The notes under the pieces: generated by a model
Seen by the model: the letters and a program-made list of their open reading frames with translations, nothing else
Told to the model about the DNA's origin: nothing
Database searches by the model: none
Source: Nymphaea colorata
Taxonomy: Eukaryota > Streptophyta > Magnoliopsida > Nymphaeales > Nymphaeaceae
Direction: 5' to 3'
Length of the DNA stretch: 64,000 nt
Assembly (NCBI RefSeq): GCF_008831285.2
Contig: NC_045145.1
Coordinates: 1,860,001 to 1,924,000, forward strand
Shown: in pieces, positions 12,040 through 24,957 of the stretch
How positions within the stretch are numbered: the first letter of the stretch is position 1
Layout of the letters: every line of letters starts with the position of its first letter
Made by a program: the position numbers and the translations under genes

Positions 12040-13255
12040 AATGGGGGGTCAAGGTGCACAATGCCCCTGGGGAGAGTACCCAGACCAGGAGGCTGCAATT
12101 GCCAAGCGGCCAGCATTGGAGAGAACTGAACCTTCGGCAGAACTTGATGGCAGTGACGCAGTGGCTCTCTGGCACACGCTTAAAGCATGAAGGTGCCAGG
12201 ACAAAGGAGGAGAACTAGACTCACGCCTGGCAGGACACTGCCCTGACTTTCAAGCTAGAACGGAAAAGAGAACCTAGGTTGGTCTCTTCAAGCAAAAAAT
12301 GCAGTTGATGTTGCCCACGCTATCCAGGGCCAGCAACTGCATACCAACCAAGGAGGGCATTCTGCCACCAGTGGACCCATGGAATGCCCTCAACCAGTGA
12401 TTACAACACTTGTCTCCTAAGGAAAGGAAGTACATTTCAAGCACAGCCAGTGCGTCACGTGCAGAGCCAAATGGGGGCGACTACATGAGTGCAAGCAGCC
12501 AACGACCTGCTAGAAGAAGCTGAAGCAGTGGCTCTTCCATAGCTGCCAAAGGAGAGGGCAGAGGTGTGATTGTTGCCTCTTCCATCGCACAACCAGCCTG
12601 TTAAAGGCAAACTGTGGGCAGCCCACACTCTCTATCTCCGTTTTGTGCCCGGTTGTGAGGACAACGCCTACCAAGGAGACCCCAGCAACTGCAGTGAATG
12701 TAAAAGGATATGTTGGCACTGCTGGAGCAATTTGGCTCATTGAGGGTGGGTCTGCTCAAGCCATCTTGAGTCAGCAGGGGGCTGAATGGGGGTCAACACA
12801 GGAGGGCCCTTCGGCGCTGCCTACAAACATTAGGAAAACAGGTGTAGGGTCGACAGCTCCATGCAAGCCTATTTTTTGTTGGATGGGGACCAGGCATTGA
12901 ACTTTACACTTGACAACCCTTGGCTAAAGCGACTCAGCAAGGATTCCGTTGACCTCCTTGAAAGAATAAGTAGGATCCTTGAGAGGGTGGTGAAACGGTG
13001 ACCATATATGACTTGGGAACCAATGGCCCCATCATGAATGCCTTGAGTTTTGAGAGAACCACCTCATACCAAGGTAAGGGGGCAACCAGTGTGAGGTGAA
13101 CAGATGGGCCAAGACTACTGAGCTGGCCAAAGAGTATGACTAGCCCACAGCTTAACAAACCACATCAATTCGGGTCAAGTAAGGGGAAGAGAAACAATTT
13201 AGATTTCAGCATATGCTGCCACCAAATTCTACCGGATCCACTGGAGTGCATCATG
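12040..13255 (+). other. Degenerate, GC-richer unassigned sequence
   Basis: This stretch is clearly more GC-rich than its surroundings. It has short open patches in all plus frames but no frame longer than about 85 codons and no recognisable domain. It sits between the TRIM and the Copia reverse-transcriptase remnant, so it may be eroded polyprotein of that element or an unrelated insertion. I cannot assign it. Confidence 0.3.
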
Positions 13256-14205
13256 GGCTAAAATCTATCACTATTACTATATGTTGATGATATCATTCTT
13301 ATAGGAAATTCACATTCATTTATAATGTCATTCCTCATCACCGTCAAACAACAATTTGCTATGAATGATCTGGGTGATCTGAATTACTTCTTGGGAATTC
13401 AAGTTGCAAGAACTTCCAATGGCTTGTTTATGAATCAGTCTAGATATGCTCAAGGCATTATTTCTAGAGCACAAATGCAGCAATGTAAAATAGTGAGTGC
13501 ACCTGTTACTATTGGTTCCAAATTCCTGAGGAAATTGATCCTCCTTATTCCAATGCTACTACATATTAAAGCCTTGTAGGTGCACTTCAATACTTGACCC
13601 TTACACGGCCAGATCTCTCCTATATAGTAAATTTTGCATGTCAATTCATGCATGCCCCAGCGATGAAGCATTTTCAAATCTAGAAACGCATTATACGATA
13701 TGTTTGAGGCTCGTCTCAATAAATCCCAAGATTTGACTCTCTGAGCGTACTTTGATGTAGACTGGTGGGCTGTCCAGATACATGCGATTGACTTCAGGAT
13801 ACTGCACATTTCTTGGTTCAAATTGTATATCCAGGAGCTCTAAGAAACAACCGACTGTTGCTCGCTCGTCCTGTGAAGCTGAATACCGGGCCCTCGCCGG
13901 AGCTGCTGCTGAAATTAAATGGCTTACCTTTATTTTACAAGATCTCGGTGTCTACCTCTCCAGAGCTCCAATTCTATTGAGTGACAACATTTCAGCACTA
14001 CGTACCACTATGAAAACAGTCTTTCATTCACATATGAAACATTTTGGAACTCGATTATCATTTTGTTTGTGAACAAGTTGCACTGGGAAATATGAATACT
14101 CAATTCGTCACAACCAAAGGTCAGCTTGCAGATCTTTTTACCAAACCATTGTCTCAGCAACGATTCAGCATCTTGGCTTACACATGCAACCTTCCCTTCG
14201 TTGAG
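13256..14205 (+). mobile_element. Ty1/copia pol remnant: RT C-terminus and RNase H
   Basis: The frame at about 13,262 reads LSLLLYVDDIILIGNS, containing the YVDD reverse-transcriptase active site. It is followed by LGDLNYFLGIQVARTSNGLF and YAQGIISRAQMQ, the usual Copia order. After frameshifts near 13,570-13,780 the RNase H part appears at about 13,820-14,000 (SSKKQPTVARSSCEAEYRAL, with the family's SCEAEY core) and LFTKPLSQQRF at about 14,135-14,165. Gag, protease, integrase and the start of RT are absent, so this is a 5'-truncated copy. Several frame changes show it is not active. Confidence 0.9.
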
Positions 14206-14702
14206 GGGGGATGATAACACACCAGCTCACTCCAGAAAATCAGGTGCGTCTTCAACGGTTCATAACTCCAGGAGATCAGGCATGGATCATAACTGCAGGA
14301 AATCAGGCGTAACTAATATGGCAGAAAATCAAATCAGCCACAAGAGTCAAGAAACTAAAACACATCTTTATAAGGCTCGAGCAATAAATCAAAATTCCAG
14401 AAAATTAAGAGAAAGCCAATCGGACAAGCAACAAAAATGCCTCTTCACAATGATGAAAGATTTCGGGAGAATGTCAGTTTCTCCTATTCAAAACCAAAAG
14501 AGAAATTCAAGCAAACAGGTTGTATGCCCATGGAAACTTATTCAAATTCGAACCAGACATAGCAATGTATAAATACCGTGCTAAGGGAACCAGATCATCA
14601 TGAAATTGATGACTGAGTTGTGGAGTAGGAATTTTTCTTCCGACCCACATTAATTTCTTTTGTTCATCATCTTCATCCTTCTTTCTCTTTTACAGGCTTA
14701 CA
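14201..14702 (+). mobile_element. 3' LTR and polypurine tract of the Copia remnant
   Basis: A polypurine tract GAGGGGGGA lies immediately before TGATAACAC at 14,212, where the LTR should start. The element's last coding motif ends just upstream. A TATA box with TATAAATACC at about 14,568-14,577 fits an LTR promoter. The end is placed at CTTACA (14,702) because of the terminal CA; nothing else fixes it, since the 5' LTR is missing from the window. Length would be about 491 bp, normal for a plant Copia. Confidence 0.7.
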
Positions 14703-14835
14703 ATTAAGTTGATGCCAAAGTACTTGACAATGTTAGAGCGGCAGAATGCAGCATTTTCAAAGATCAGAAAGCAGAATCTGCGAACTACATAAGGATCAAG
14801 AAGAGCAATCTTGCTCTCTGTCTACCTCTCGGGTA
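14703..14835 (+). pseudogene. Exon-like segment of unknown gene beside the Copia LTR
   Basis: Directly after the inferred LTR end a frame reads through VDAKVLDNVRAAECSIF and on to SANYIRIKKSNLALCLPLG, then stops next to GGTAAC. The open length is about 40 codons. A degraded related segment at about 17,205-17,280 keeps the KKSSLALHL part. The repetition suggests a duplicated exon, but I cannot name the family. It may belong to the same unidentified gene as the pieces at 8.7-11.5 kb, with the Copia inserted in an intron. Confidence 0.35.
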
Positions 14836-15651
14836 ACACGTCTATTTTATTTTTCTTTAGTCCATGTCTTAATTGATGAAGTTTCTTCAAGAATTCGTGT
14901 GGCATCTTTGGTCTTTCCTTGGCATATTAATGAATGCAGGAAAATTGGTCTCATTTCATACCCTCTTGTTGGGTTTTCCTAGGGTAAAAAGGCATGTCCT
15001 GGAGAGTTCCATTTGTTTGTTAGGAAATGGAATTAATTCCTGTTGCGACATGAAGAATTAAGAGTTTTCAGTGGAAAGGTAAGCTACTTAAATGTGTTTG
15101 CCAAGTGTAGTTTCCTGAAAGACGATTTCAGTTTTGATATTTGAGTTATTTCTTTTTGTATAAAAAGTTTGTCCATTGTACAGCTGTGCCAAACACTTGA
15201 ATATTGAGCTGCAACCATGGGAAGATTGTCTATTATGGTTATGGTATATTAAAGGTAAAATACTTAGTCATCAGTGTTTAACCACCAATCATATTCTCAT
15301 GTGCAACTGATTTATTAGCAAGTAGCTTATGATGCAGAATGTTTACAAGTGGTTGTTTACTGTTTAAGCGATTGTGCTTCCAACGGCCAAAGACTAAAAT
15401 ATCACCTCTTCTTTTCTCTTTGACTTTCTCTCTCACTTTTCTCTTGGAAAAATCAAATGGTCGCGTGCCTACCAATTTCTCTCTTTCTAAATCAGCATTT
15501 TTTTATTTTTTTCCAAGATATCAGGCTATTTTCCATTTTTTTAATGGCCAAAGACTAAAACATCACCTTTTTCTCTCTTTGAATTTCTCTCAAACTTTTA
15601 TCCTGGAAAAATCAAATGGTCAAGTACGTACCAATTTCACTCACTCACTCA

Positions 15652-15683
<32 letters not shown>

Positions 15684-16165
15684 GGAAAAAGCAGAGAGGG
15701 AAAATGAATCTCGAGTTCTTTTAATACGAAAATTTGATTGTATTCATCTTTCATCTCAGCATCCTCCTTTCTATATCATAATTAAACAAAGTGAGAAAAA
15801 GGATGGTATACCAATAAGAATAACTTATGTGAATTGGTGGAAGAGCGGGCCTGCACCTGGTTTTCATTCATTTGGGTTTTTTTCTAAAAGCAGCCACATT
15901 GATGTGTTTGAGATGTTTTAAGAAAATGTTGAGTGTTTAGTTGTATAAATTAATTTATAACTTGAAAAGGCTACATATTTTTTTATTCTTATAAATCTTG
16001 ATCTATTGCATTGGACGTTGGTGATTTCTTTATCTTGTAAAATTGGAAATTCCAGACTTTGAGTGCTTATTTTACTCACTAAATAAATGGCCCTATTTTT
16101 GCGATATAGAAGAATTTTGACAAAATATAACTATAAATTTTTTAAAATAAAGCAAATACCTGTTA
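14740..16165 (+). repeat. Direct duplication, copy 1, interrupted by about 755 bp
   Basis: 14,740-15,365 plus 16,121-16,165 align in order with 17,190-17,905. Shared landmarks are AAGAGCA(A/G)TCTTGCTCTC, TTTTCAGTGGA(A/T)AGGTAAGC, TTGAATATTGAGCTGCAA and CAAAATATAACTATAA. The other copy is continuous across the break, so 15,366-16,120 is inserted sequence here or deleted there. Confidence 0.8.
15366..16120. mobile_element. Insertion of unknown type inside a duplicated segment
   Basis: Its limits come from comparison with the uninterrupted copy at 17,190-17,905. It contains two tandem units of about 162 bp (about 15,383-15,485 and 15,545-15,645, both with CCAAAGACTAAAA and AAAATCAAATGGTC) and a TC/TA microsatellite at about 15,651-15,682. 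No terminal inverted repeats, poly-A tail or target duplication are obvious, so the mechanism is open. Confidence 0.5.
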
Positions 16166-17189
16166 AGCAGTCGGTGGGCAAAAGAAGGGTTTCTATTAAG
16201 AAATTGAAAATGTGAAGGCACTTTTCAAAATTACAGCAAGTTATCAACGATGACGTGAAAATTTTCTATAATAACCCCGCCAACCGCTAAGGTTCTCTCA
16301 AAAATTTGTTGCCAAAAGCAAGAAGCCGGGAAGAGAGAGAGAGAGAGAGCATCAGAGCACTGACATGTAGACCTGGGCGGCGGGCCGAGCCATCAAGGGG
16401 CACCCGGGACCCAGGCCAGCTGACACAAGCGGCGTTGCCGATTAGTAATTTTTTTTGTCGGTCTTCTTTTTAAAATTATTTTGGGAGCCTGAGATTGATT
16501 GAAACTTAGGTACTGATCGTACTTGATGTGTATGAATTTAGTTCTTTCTTGCTCTTCTTTTTCGGTGTCCTTCATTCTCAATCGACTGATTGAGTTGATA
16601 AGCCTAGTAGTTGTTTTTTGCTTGATCTTTTTCGAGAAATTCTGTTGAAGAATGCTTGGGATTTCTAGGTCTGTTGGGCTTCAGGTGACTAGATTTGTGG
16701 AAGACCATTCAGTATGCCCATGGATTGGATGTATTCATGATTGTTTTGTTCCTTCTCATTCTCATTTCTTGGACATGAAAAAAATTTTTCCAACTTCGTC
16801 TGTTTTGGTGTATATCCCTGGGATTTCTGGTTGGATTGTTGGTTTCAGTGGTAGAGTTGCTGGAAGATCGTTTAGTTTGTGATGCATTAGAATTTTCAAA
16901 TTCTCCTTTGGATTCACACTCTTGAATTCGTTGATGTTGTCTGTTTTTGTTATAGCTTTGTGTGTTGTTTGTGCCATTTTCCATGGATTGATCACTCAAT
17001 CTCTAGTTCAATATATTTGCTCAGGAGAGGACCGTTTTGTTTGACAATCTTCTTAGTGCTGGCTAATATCTGCAACTTTCCTCTCTCTCTCTCTCTCTCT
17101 GAAATTTCTCCCAGCTCACCTTGATGATTATTTAGTGCCTTATCTCACTTTACAAATAACTTAGTGGGCAACAATGTGAAAATTACAAA
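16166..17189. other. Intergenic; no supportable gene
   Basis: Contains GA and CT microsatellites (about 16,336-16,350 and 17,082-17,101) and a G/C-rich patch at about 16,370-16,435 with repeat-like words GGGCGGCGGGCCGAGCC and GGGCACCCGGGACC. Open frames at 16,650-17,000 show no domain. Confidence 0.45.
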
Positions 17190-17905
17190 ATGCCAAGAAA
17201 GCAACATTTTTAGATCGATGAAGGCAGAAACCTGAGAAATACTTAAGGAGTCAAGAAGAGCAGTCTTGCTCTCCATCTTACTCAATGTAAACCTTCTCTA
17301 TGTTTATTTTTCTTTAGTTCTTGTCATAATTGAAGTTTTTTCAAGAATTCGTATGGCATCTGTGGGTTTTCCTTGGCATTTTATGAACTTTATAAAATTT
17401 GTCTAATTGCTAACCCTCTTTTTGGTTTTCCTTAGTGTAAAAAAGGGTGTTTAGGACATTTATTTGTTATGAAATAGAATTAATTCTTGTTGAGACTTGA
17501 AGAATTAGGAGTTTTCAGTGGATAGGTAAGCTACTTAAATGTATTTGCTGAAATGCCGGTTCCTGAATTCAGTTTTGATATTTGAGTTATTACTTTACTA
17601 TAAAACGTGTTTCAATCGTACAACTGTGGCAAATAATTGAATATTGAGCTGCAATCAAGGGTAAACTGTTCTTTATGGTTATGGTATGTTAAATGCAAAT
17701 ACTTGGTCACCAGTGTTTAAACAAACACAATGTTCTCTTGTGGCTAATGATTTATTATCTAATAGCTTATGATGCGGACACTTTGTTTTTGTTGTCATCA
17801 TTTTCAACGAATGTGTGAGCAATACCATTTTGCAAGTGGGTGTTTACTGTTTTGGCAAAATATAACTATAATGTTTTTTCAAAATAAAGTAAGTACCTGT
17901 TATGC
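17190..17905 (+). repeat. Direct duplication, copy 2
   Basis: Diverged copy of 14,740-15,365 joined to 16,121-16,165, lying about 2.45 kb downstream. A local extra block at about 17,785-17,830 is not in copy 1. Divergence is high enough to suggest an old tandem duplication. Confidence 0.8.
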
Positions 17906-20064
17906 ACATAACAACTTTTGATCCTACCATGACTCACATTGATTAGGACCATCTAATATCACAATAGGCCAGTCCTCTTTGTAGTTGAAAGGTTAACTTC
18001 TTTCTTGAAATGGTTGATCCCTCCCTGAAATTGTTGAGCATGCAAAAACCATTTTGAATTCTAATTAGATTGTTACTTTCTTGTTTCTATTATGAAATCA
18101 AGATCACAATTTTTACCACATCTACGTCTTGATACGATGTTCCAACAACCAAATAGATACACCCTTTGCCTGACCAAAGAAAAAACCATTGTTCAAGGCA
18201 TCTTATGGGGGTTTTCCTTTTCACATATGAGGGACTCTGGTCATTTCCCATTTACAACATCAGTTCCCACTTACTCCCCTGCCCTTTCCTAGCCGCTCTT
18301 CTTCTTGGACCTCTCTTCCCTGCCCCATCTGGTGGGCACCATGGCCAGCTGCTCCTCCCATCGGCCGGAGTCGTACTTGCTCCACTGATCGACCAGGCGC
18401 TGAGTTGGAACAACCAAGTTCACCATCAACTTAAGGGCCAGTCAAAATAGTTTGCCAAAAAAATGGTACCGAATTGGTCAATCTCCATGAGAATTGAAAA
18501 GGAATGAATATTAAAAGTAATTGGAAAATGATAATATAAAACAATAATTGCACTATTTAGAATGAAGTAATTTTCATCTCAGATGCATATATATATTTTT
18601 TCTATTTTGTAATTTTTTTAATTAAGACAAGTGTGTTCCTCCTAGATGCACCCACAATCATTAATCATTGCTTAGTACTAAATTGTAGCATCAAAATGAC
18701 AAACGAGGGGCTTGGCCCAGCCCAGTTAAATTTTAATCAAAAAATATATAAGAAAAATATTATATATATCCATTTATTTTTTTAAAATTAATTAAAAATT
18801 GTCAAGCCTGGCCAAGCCGGGTGCCCACTTCTATCTAGACATAATGTGTGTGCCCTTATTGCATTTTACTTCTTGATTTTGTTACATTACCTGGCGGTTG
18901 ATTTCTATAATAAGTCTATGTCGTTATCCCCGCCTGTTTGATTGTCACATCAAGATTGGGTGTTTTTGAAGCCGACGCTGCGTCAAAACAATAATTTGAT
19001 CAAGACAGTATGTTACTATGTTCTCCCTTTTTCAGTACCGTAAGGAAAGCTTGAATTTTGGACGACAAGGCCTTGCTTCGAATTGCTTTTGGTGATTTTT
19101 CAGATACTACCTATTGAAAAGTGAGCTTATTTTTATTGAAAATAAATGTTATAAACCTTATACTTTAATACAAGAATATGTTGTTATAGCCGCAAAGTCA
19201 TCTGCAAATATGATTGAACAAACCAGCAGACTTCATATATACATCATCCATCCTCTACATATATGACAATAAAACAAACCTCATTTAAGGCTGGATTTTA
19301 CTCTGAACGTCTCATACTAACGTCCGAGCCTGGCAAGAAGTTGAAATATGTTTATATCGATCATTGATCATTTGGCAATTTGCTCGGTATTTTAAGGGAA
19401 GCATGAATGAATATAAGTCATCACACACTCAAATCATTTTCCCAAGATACTGACCAAAAGTCTGCGATATTCTCGTGTCCCTCCTCTCCAAGAGAATAGC
19501 AAGAGGGACAGTGTGGCCTCCTCCCTCCTCTCGCTTCCGATGTCTTCTTCTTGTCTCTTTCTTGTCACGCTTCTGACCGCTCACCATTCTTGCTCAGCCT
19601 CTGATCGCTCGCCATTGGCATTGTCTCCTCTTCTTTTACCGTCCCTCTTGCTGTGTTTGTCTGAAGGGAGAGAGACCTGCTTCTCTCTGTCGATTTTTCT
19701 GCTCTGAGTCGCTTGGATGTCCACAGAGACACAGGCACACTTTCTCAACAATGGCGTCTCTTCAAAGCATCATTTTACGGGGGTCCCATTGGACCAATCT
19801 GTAACATGTCCGAACCGCAAGAGGGAAACGTTCTGTGTCCCAACCACAGAATCAGAACGAACTCCGTGTCCGAACCACGGTTGATCTATTTCACTTATTA
19901 TCAGCGCTTCCATGGCATTCTCTTATTGTTTCAGCTCCGCCTCGATCGTCCAATTCCAGTGCTGCAAACTCTCTGCTTAATACCACAGGATGTAAGAGTG
20001 CTTTAATAGAGGTGGAAAATTTATGAGGATCTATCCCTACTCACCTTTGGTATTCTAAGTTCGT
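17906..20064. other. Intergenic; no supportable gene
   Basis: AT-rich sequence with a GC-richer patch at about 18,250-18,430. Repeat-like GGCTTGGCCCAGCCC (about 18,710) and TGGCCAAGCCGGGTGCCC (about 18,810) may be the arms of a small element similar to the patch at 16.4 kb. Open frames at 19,513-20,026 show no motif I recognise. Confidence 0.4.
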
Positions 20065-20272
20065 GTTCATCGACCGTGGTCATTCGCTAAGGAGGTCATT
20101 CGTCTTCATTCTTCTCTTTGTGCACTATGGTAGGAACCAGTATAAGTCTTATATATTTATTTTTATGCGTTCATCGACCGTGGTCATTCGCTAAGGAGGT
20201 CATTCGTCTTCATTCTTCTCTTTGTGCACTATGGTAGGAACCAGTATAAGTCTTATATATTTATTTTTATGC
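20065..20272 (+). repeat. Perfect 104-bp tandem duplication
   Basis: The block starting GTTCATCGACCGTGG at 20,065 is repeated immediately at 20,169. I see no difference between the copies. In sequence this eroded, a perfect pair points to a very recent slippage event or an assembly artefact. Confidence 0.95.
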
Positions 20273-21154
20273 TTGAGCATGTGCATTTGAAGGCTAGTAT
20301 TACTTCAAAACTCCAACAATTGGTATTAAAGACAAGTTCTATACTCCTGTGTATCATGTACTGTTTGTTTGTTATTGAGAGAGAGGGGGGCAGATTGTCA
20401 CTGGCCATTTCGAATCTCTCTCGCTCTCACGCTCTTGCACACTCTCACGCTCTTGATTCAAAGAGGGTTGATTTGGATCCATGGATTTCAGTACCATGAA
20501 ATAAAGTATAATTCCAGCCAGGGTCATTCTTGAATGGCTCAAAATCATGTCAAATTGCTGAATAAATGTGATAACAGCAATAATAGTAGCAATATTTATT
20601 AATAAAAAAAACCACTTAAATCAAACAAAGCCAACTTGTTCTTAGCTCACTAACAAATCACAGTATTATCATGTCAGGAGGCATTGTGATCACCACTGAT
20701 TAATTTAACATTACAAACGGCACCAATATATGGCTAGAACGCTGGATGCACATCATGTACTTAATAGGCAGCCAAGTTGGAGAAGAGAAATACCAAGTAA
20801 GAAGAAGATTATCGTAAGTTAATGTGGGAAGTACAGAGTAACATAATGGAGAATGTAGACAAGAAGGAAATGAACTTCAAATTTACATGAATCGCTGAAC
20901 ATGTCCGGCTTGCAAGATACACCCAGAATGATTTCATTTGAAAGCAGAGACTAGAGAGTAAATAAGTAATTAGTTTGGGAAAAAAAGAAATTAACATAAC
21001 ACCAGAAGAAAAAATAGTCCTTTATGACCAACTTAAGCATAAAATGCTTATTCATGTGCATATATTTCTAATAGAAGCACTAAATTAGCTTGTGCTAGAG
21101 AAATGCAAAATGAGAAACTAATTGATGAACATATTAACAATTAAAATCATCAAC

Positions 21155-21291
21155 CTTTGAGCTGCATTGTCTGTCTCTTCATTATCTATGCATTTTAGCT
21201 CGTTTTCATCAAACCCTGTGCCCAAGCAGGAAGTCTCAGGCGCTGTATACAAATCGGTGCCAAAGTCATCAAAGTTATCCATATCAACATT
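21155..21291 (-). pseudogene. Acidic exon of an unidentified gene, complete copy
   Basis: On the minus strand this 137-bp stretch follows ATAATTGCAG and ends at CAAAG|GTTGAT, a canonical acceptor and an acceptable donor. Its frame has no stop and reads through NVDMDNFDDFGTDLYTAPE and then GFDENELKCIDNEETDNAAQ, so it is strongly acidic. The counterpart at 9,949-10,026 keeps only the last part. I cannot name the family. Conservation of the frame in both arms favours a real exon. Confidence 0.5.
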
Positions 21292-22084
21292 CTGCAATTA
21301 TCATAAGAAGACAAAAATTAGTCATGGACTAGCACCATCAATCTTCCTTGTTTCCGAAAAACAGATAACATCATAACAAGACGATAAAGAATAAGTTATC
21401 TAAAGCATAATTATTTTCAGTTAGTTAAAACACCAAGCACTTATTCACATTTGCCTCTGTTCTTGGGACCAGGGTTAGTATGGCATCGGGAGCGAGTAGA
21501 GAGACACCTAGAAATTTTCGGAAGTAGGAACCAAGAAATGAACTGGAAGTGACCCAAAAGTAGATCATGAAGCAAACGAGAGCCAAAGTAGCAAGTTAAG
21601 AAACAACTAGCCAGCAAAAAAAATAACTTATAAACAAAGATCAAACATTCAAGTTTCAAACTTCAAACTTTTTGCATAATTAAGTTTTAAGCTTGGGCAA
21701 AGATTTATAAAATAGGGTTTCATTACATTAGGAATCTAGATTTTACTGAAAAATGAAGTTTGCATCAGTTGCCTGAATGGGAAGCACAGTTCTGGTCACA
21801 AAGGAAGCTGGCTTCTTTCTTTAAATAGTGCTCTCAAGACACTTCAAAAGCACCTTACTTTTTGCTTTCCATTGTGCTTCCAAGTCCCGTTCGTAATTCT
21901 GCTACTCCTGCTTGGGACCAGTTTCCAAACTCAGGTGTTGTCACTGTGAGTGCGCTGGCCTTGAGGGACACCAAGAATGCTCAGTTACCGATCTTATCAT
22001 GTTTAGCATTTATGTTTGTCCTGCATGAATACTTAGTATATGTCAAACATAATACGTATAAATCACAAAGTTACCTACATGTTA

Positions 22085-22640
<556 letters not shown>

Positions 22641-22819
22641 TAAAGTAGGTCACATGGGTGCACGAACTATGGTGGCGCACCTGCACAGATGCGGGTGCGG
22701 CCTGGCACGTCACTCAACTCGATCAAACCTAATGGGATGCTCCTGATGGCATATGTTATTATTTTCTCTTGTTTTTTTCCTTTTTTTCCTTCTCCTATCT
22801 TTTCCTCTTCTTTTTTTCC

Positions 22820-22852
22820 TTCCTCTCTCTCTCTCTCTCCCCCCCCCCCTAC
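22820..22852. repeat. (CT)n and poly-C tract
   Basis: A CT run followed by about ten C residues. It mirrors the poly-G and GA run at 9,409-9,436 in the other arm and serves as an alignment landmark. Confidence 0.9.
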
Positions 22853-23498
22853 TCTATTTAATAAAACTTTGAATTTTGATGAGATTAAGGTCAGGTTGAT
22901 AAAAAATTTGAAAATATACACAAATAAAATTGCATATATAACAAATAACGTATATATATATATGTATATGTATGCGCTCTAGCCGCACCGGGACCCATGT
23001 GACATAGATGCATACTAACATAGTTACTTACTGTGGATATATACAAGTGTACTCATATTAATGTATTACATCATATATACATATATACACATATATATAT
23101 GAACATATATATAAACATATTACATATATATATATGTATATGCACAATATGTATAACATTTGAAACTACATATGTATGTACATATGTAGTATATTATACT
23201 ATAATATAATGGTATATACATATATGTGGAATATAATAAATATATCTATTATATATGTGATATGTGTATACTTATATAATATGTGATATGTTAATATACG
23301 TATACAGATATATGTTAACATATATACAATACATATATGAAGTGTATATTTTATAGTATACTGTACATATCAACAAATGAATTTGAATGTGGACGGAAAT
23401 ATAAAATTACTGGGAACTTTGCCTCAGCAACCAGCTTATAGTGTTCAGGTTCTGCACAATATGCGAGGAAAAGTAAGAAGAGTTAGCAAAGAAGCACC

Positions 23499-24230
23499 GC
23501 TAGATTAAGTAACAAACCCCTTCTTGTCCCCAAAAGGCAGCTTTTCCATATGCATGAGAAATGAGCTTTAGTTTACAGAGTTCACAAGCTCCAATTTAAG
23601 TATTGGTGTCTGACCAGAAAAGTTATAGTAAAGAAAACACTGGAAATATCACCAGAAAATGTCGAAGGAAAACCCTGTTGAATAAGTAGAGTTAGACCGG
23701 GGATAACATGAACAAGCATTTGAGCTTCTATGAAGAGTCTTTTTGTATCCATTGTATATGCAAAAAAAAAGGTATTACATGCGCAACCCTTAGTATCACA
23801 GTCCAAGACATTTATCCTAGCTTCCGCAAGAGTACATAGGCTCAACATAGGGGAAGTGCATCCCCAAGGGGGTTGGTGCCTTAGGCGGGTGGGGGCGGGT
23901 AGACTGCTAGTTTCTGTTTTGAATCCCCATTGTGTCAACTCCCTGTGCTGCAAAATGGAGGCACCGATATGAAAATTGATCCATAATGTGGGCACCTTTT
24001 CCAAGGCACCAAAAGCAGACTTGGACTTTATGGAGACTTTATTGTAAAAAATGACTTATAATACTCATTCTGCTCTCCGAAACAGGGGAAACGCAAAACT
24101 TTTGACCATTTTTCTGATTTTGTTTGATGAATTTAGCAAGTTAAAACTACGGGAAGCCCCGTATAAGCCAATCGATACATGTCCACTCTTCATTTCCTAA
24201 AATCTCATTACATGTCTTTATGGTTGCAGC
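23499..24230. other. Intergenic; one 140-codon open frame of unknown value
   Basis: A minus-strand frame from 24,004 to 23,582 is open for 140 codons. It has no domain I recognise, and part of its upstream end lies in G-rich repeat-like sequence. A retroelement remnant is possible. I would not call it a gene. Confidence 0.3.
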
Positions 24231-24406
24231 CAGTGGTAGAGCGAAAAATTTGTGGTTGAGGGGAACTTGAAGTGTAAGATTCAAATCTTAAGGGAGACTG
24301 ATATATAAAAAGCTGAAAATTAATGAAGTTTTTGTATGCAAATAGTTTTTTTTTTTGGTTGGTGTGGGCAAGTGCCCACACTAGCAATAATGTAGCTCTG
24401 CCACTA
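24231..24406. mobile_element. Small MITE-like element, about 176 bp
   Basis: Starts CAGTGGTAGAGC and ends GCTCTGCCACTA, which are imperfect inverted repeats of 12 bp. The CAG(T/G)GG..AGAGC end type is common in plant hAT-like miniature elements. I find no convincing 8-bp target duplication, so the superfamily is inference. Confidence 0.5.
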
Positions 24407-24558
24407 GGACACAGTAGCTAAGTTTTCACTATGGTCTGCACGCTATGCATCCCCATTTTTGGCTGCTGTAAATAAAATTTCTTGTTAATACAAGTCCAGA
24501 GCGTAACTCCCACCATCTTCCATAGGAAACCTGAGCTGCTAATTACCCTATATCTAGA

Positions 24559-24957
24559 GATGTCAGCATATCAGATTTGGATCAGATATCTGACCAAACA
24601 CTATCGAAAAAAATCACATATGAAAAAAGAAAATATCTGGTTAATAAGGCAGATCATATTTGTATTTAAGAAATGGCATATGATTGGATTCAGATATACA
24701 TAATATCCTATCACATTTGGATTCATCGGATTTATTTTTAAAGAAATATCTTATATGTAATGCTCTTAAATTCTAAAAAAAAGGCTATATTTGGTTTAAA
24801 ATTTGGATTCAGATTAAGATATGAATGTAAAAGTCAATTGTGAAATCACATTTTGAATTTGGATTCAGATATAAATTTCTTTGTTTTTCGAATATGAATA
24901 TCCAAAAAGTGGATACAGTTAAAAGTATATCTGATTTGAATGTGATCTGCTGACATC
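24559..24957. mobile_element. MITE-like element A, about 399 bp
   Basis: The left end GATGTCAGCATATCAGATT is the inverted complement, with few mismatches, of the right end AATGTGATCTGCTGACATC. The interior is built of ATCTGAATCC-type words that are self-complementary, giving a foldback structure without coding capacity. Only its right part recurs at about 34,203-34,270. Confidence 0.6.
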
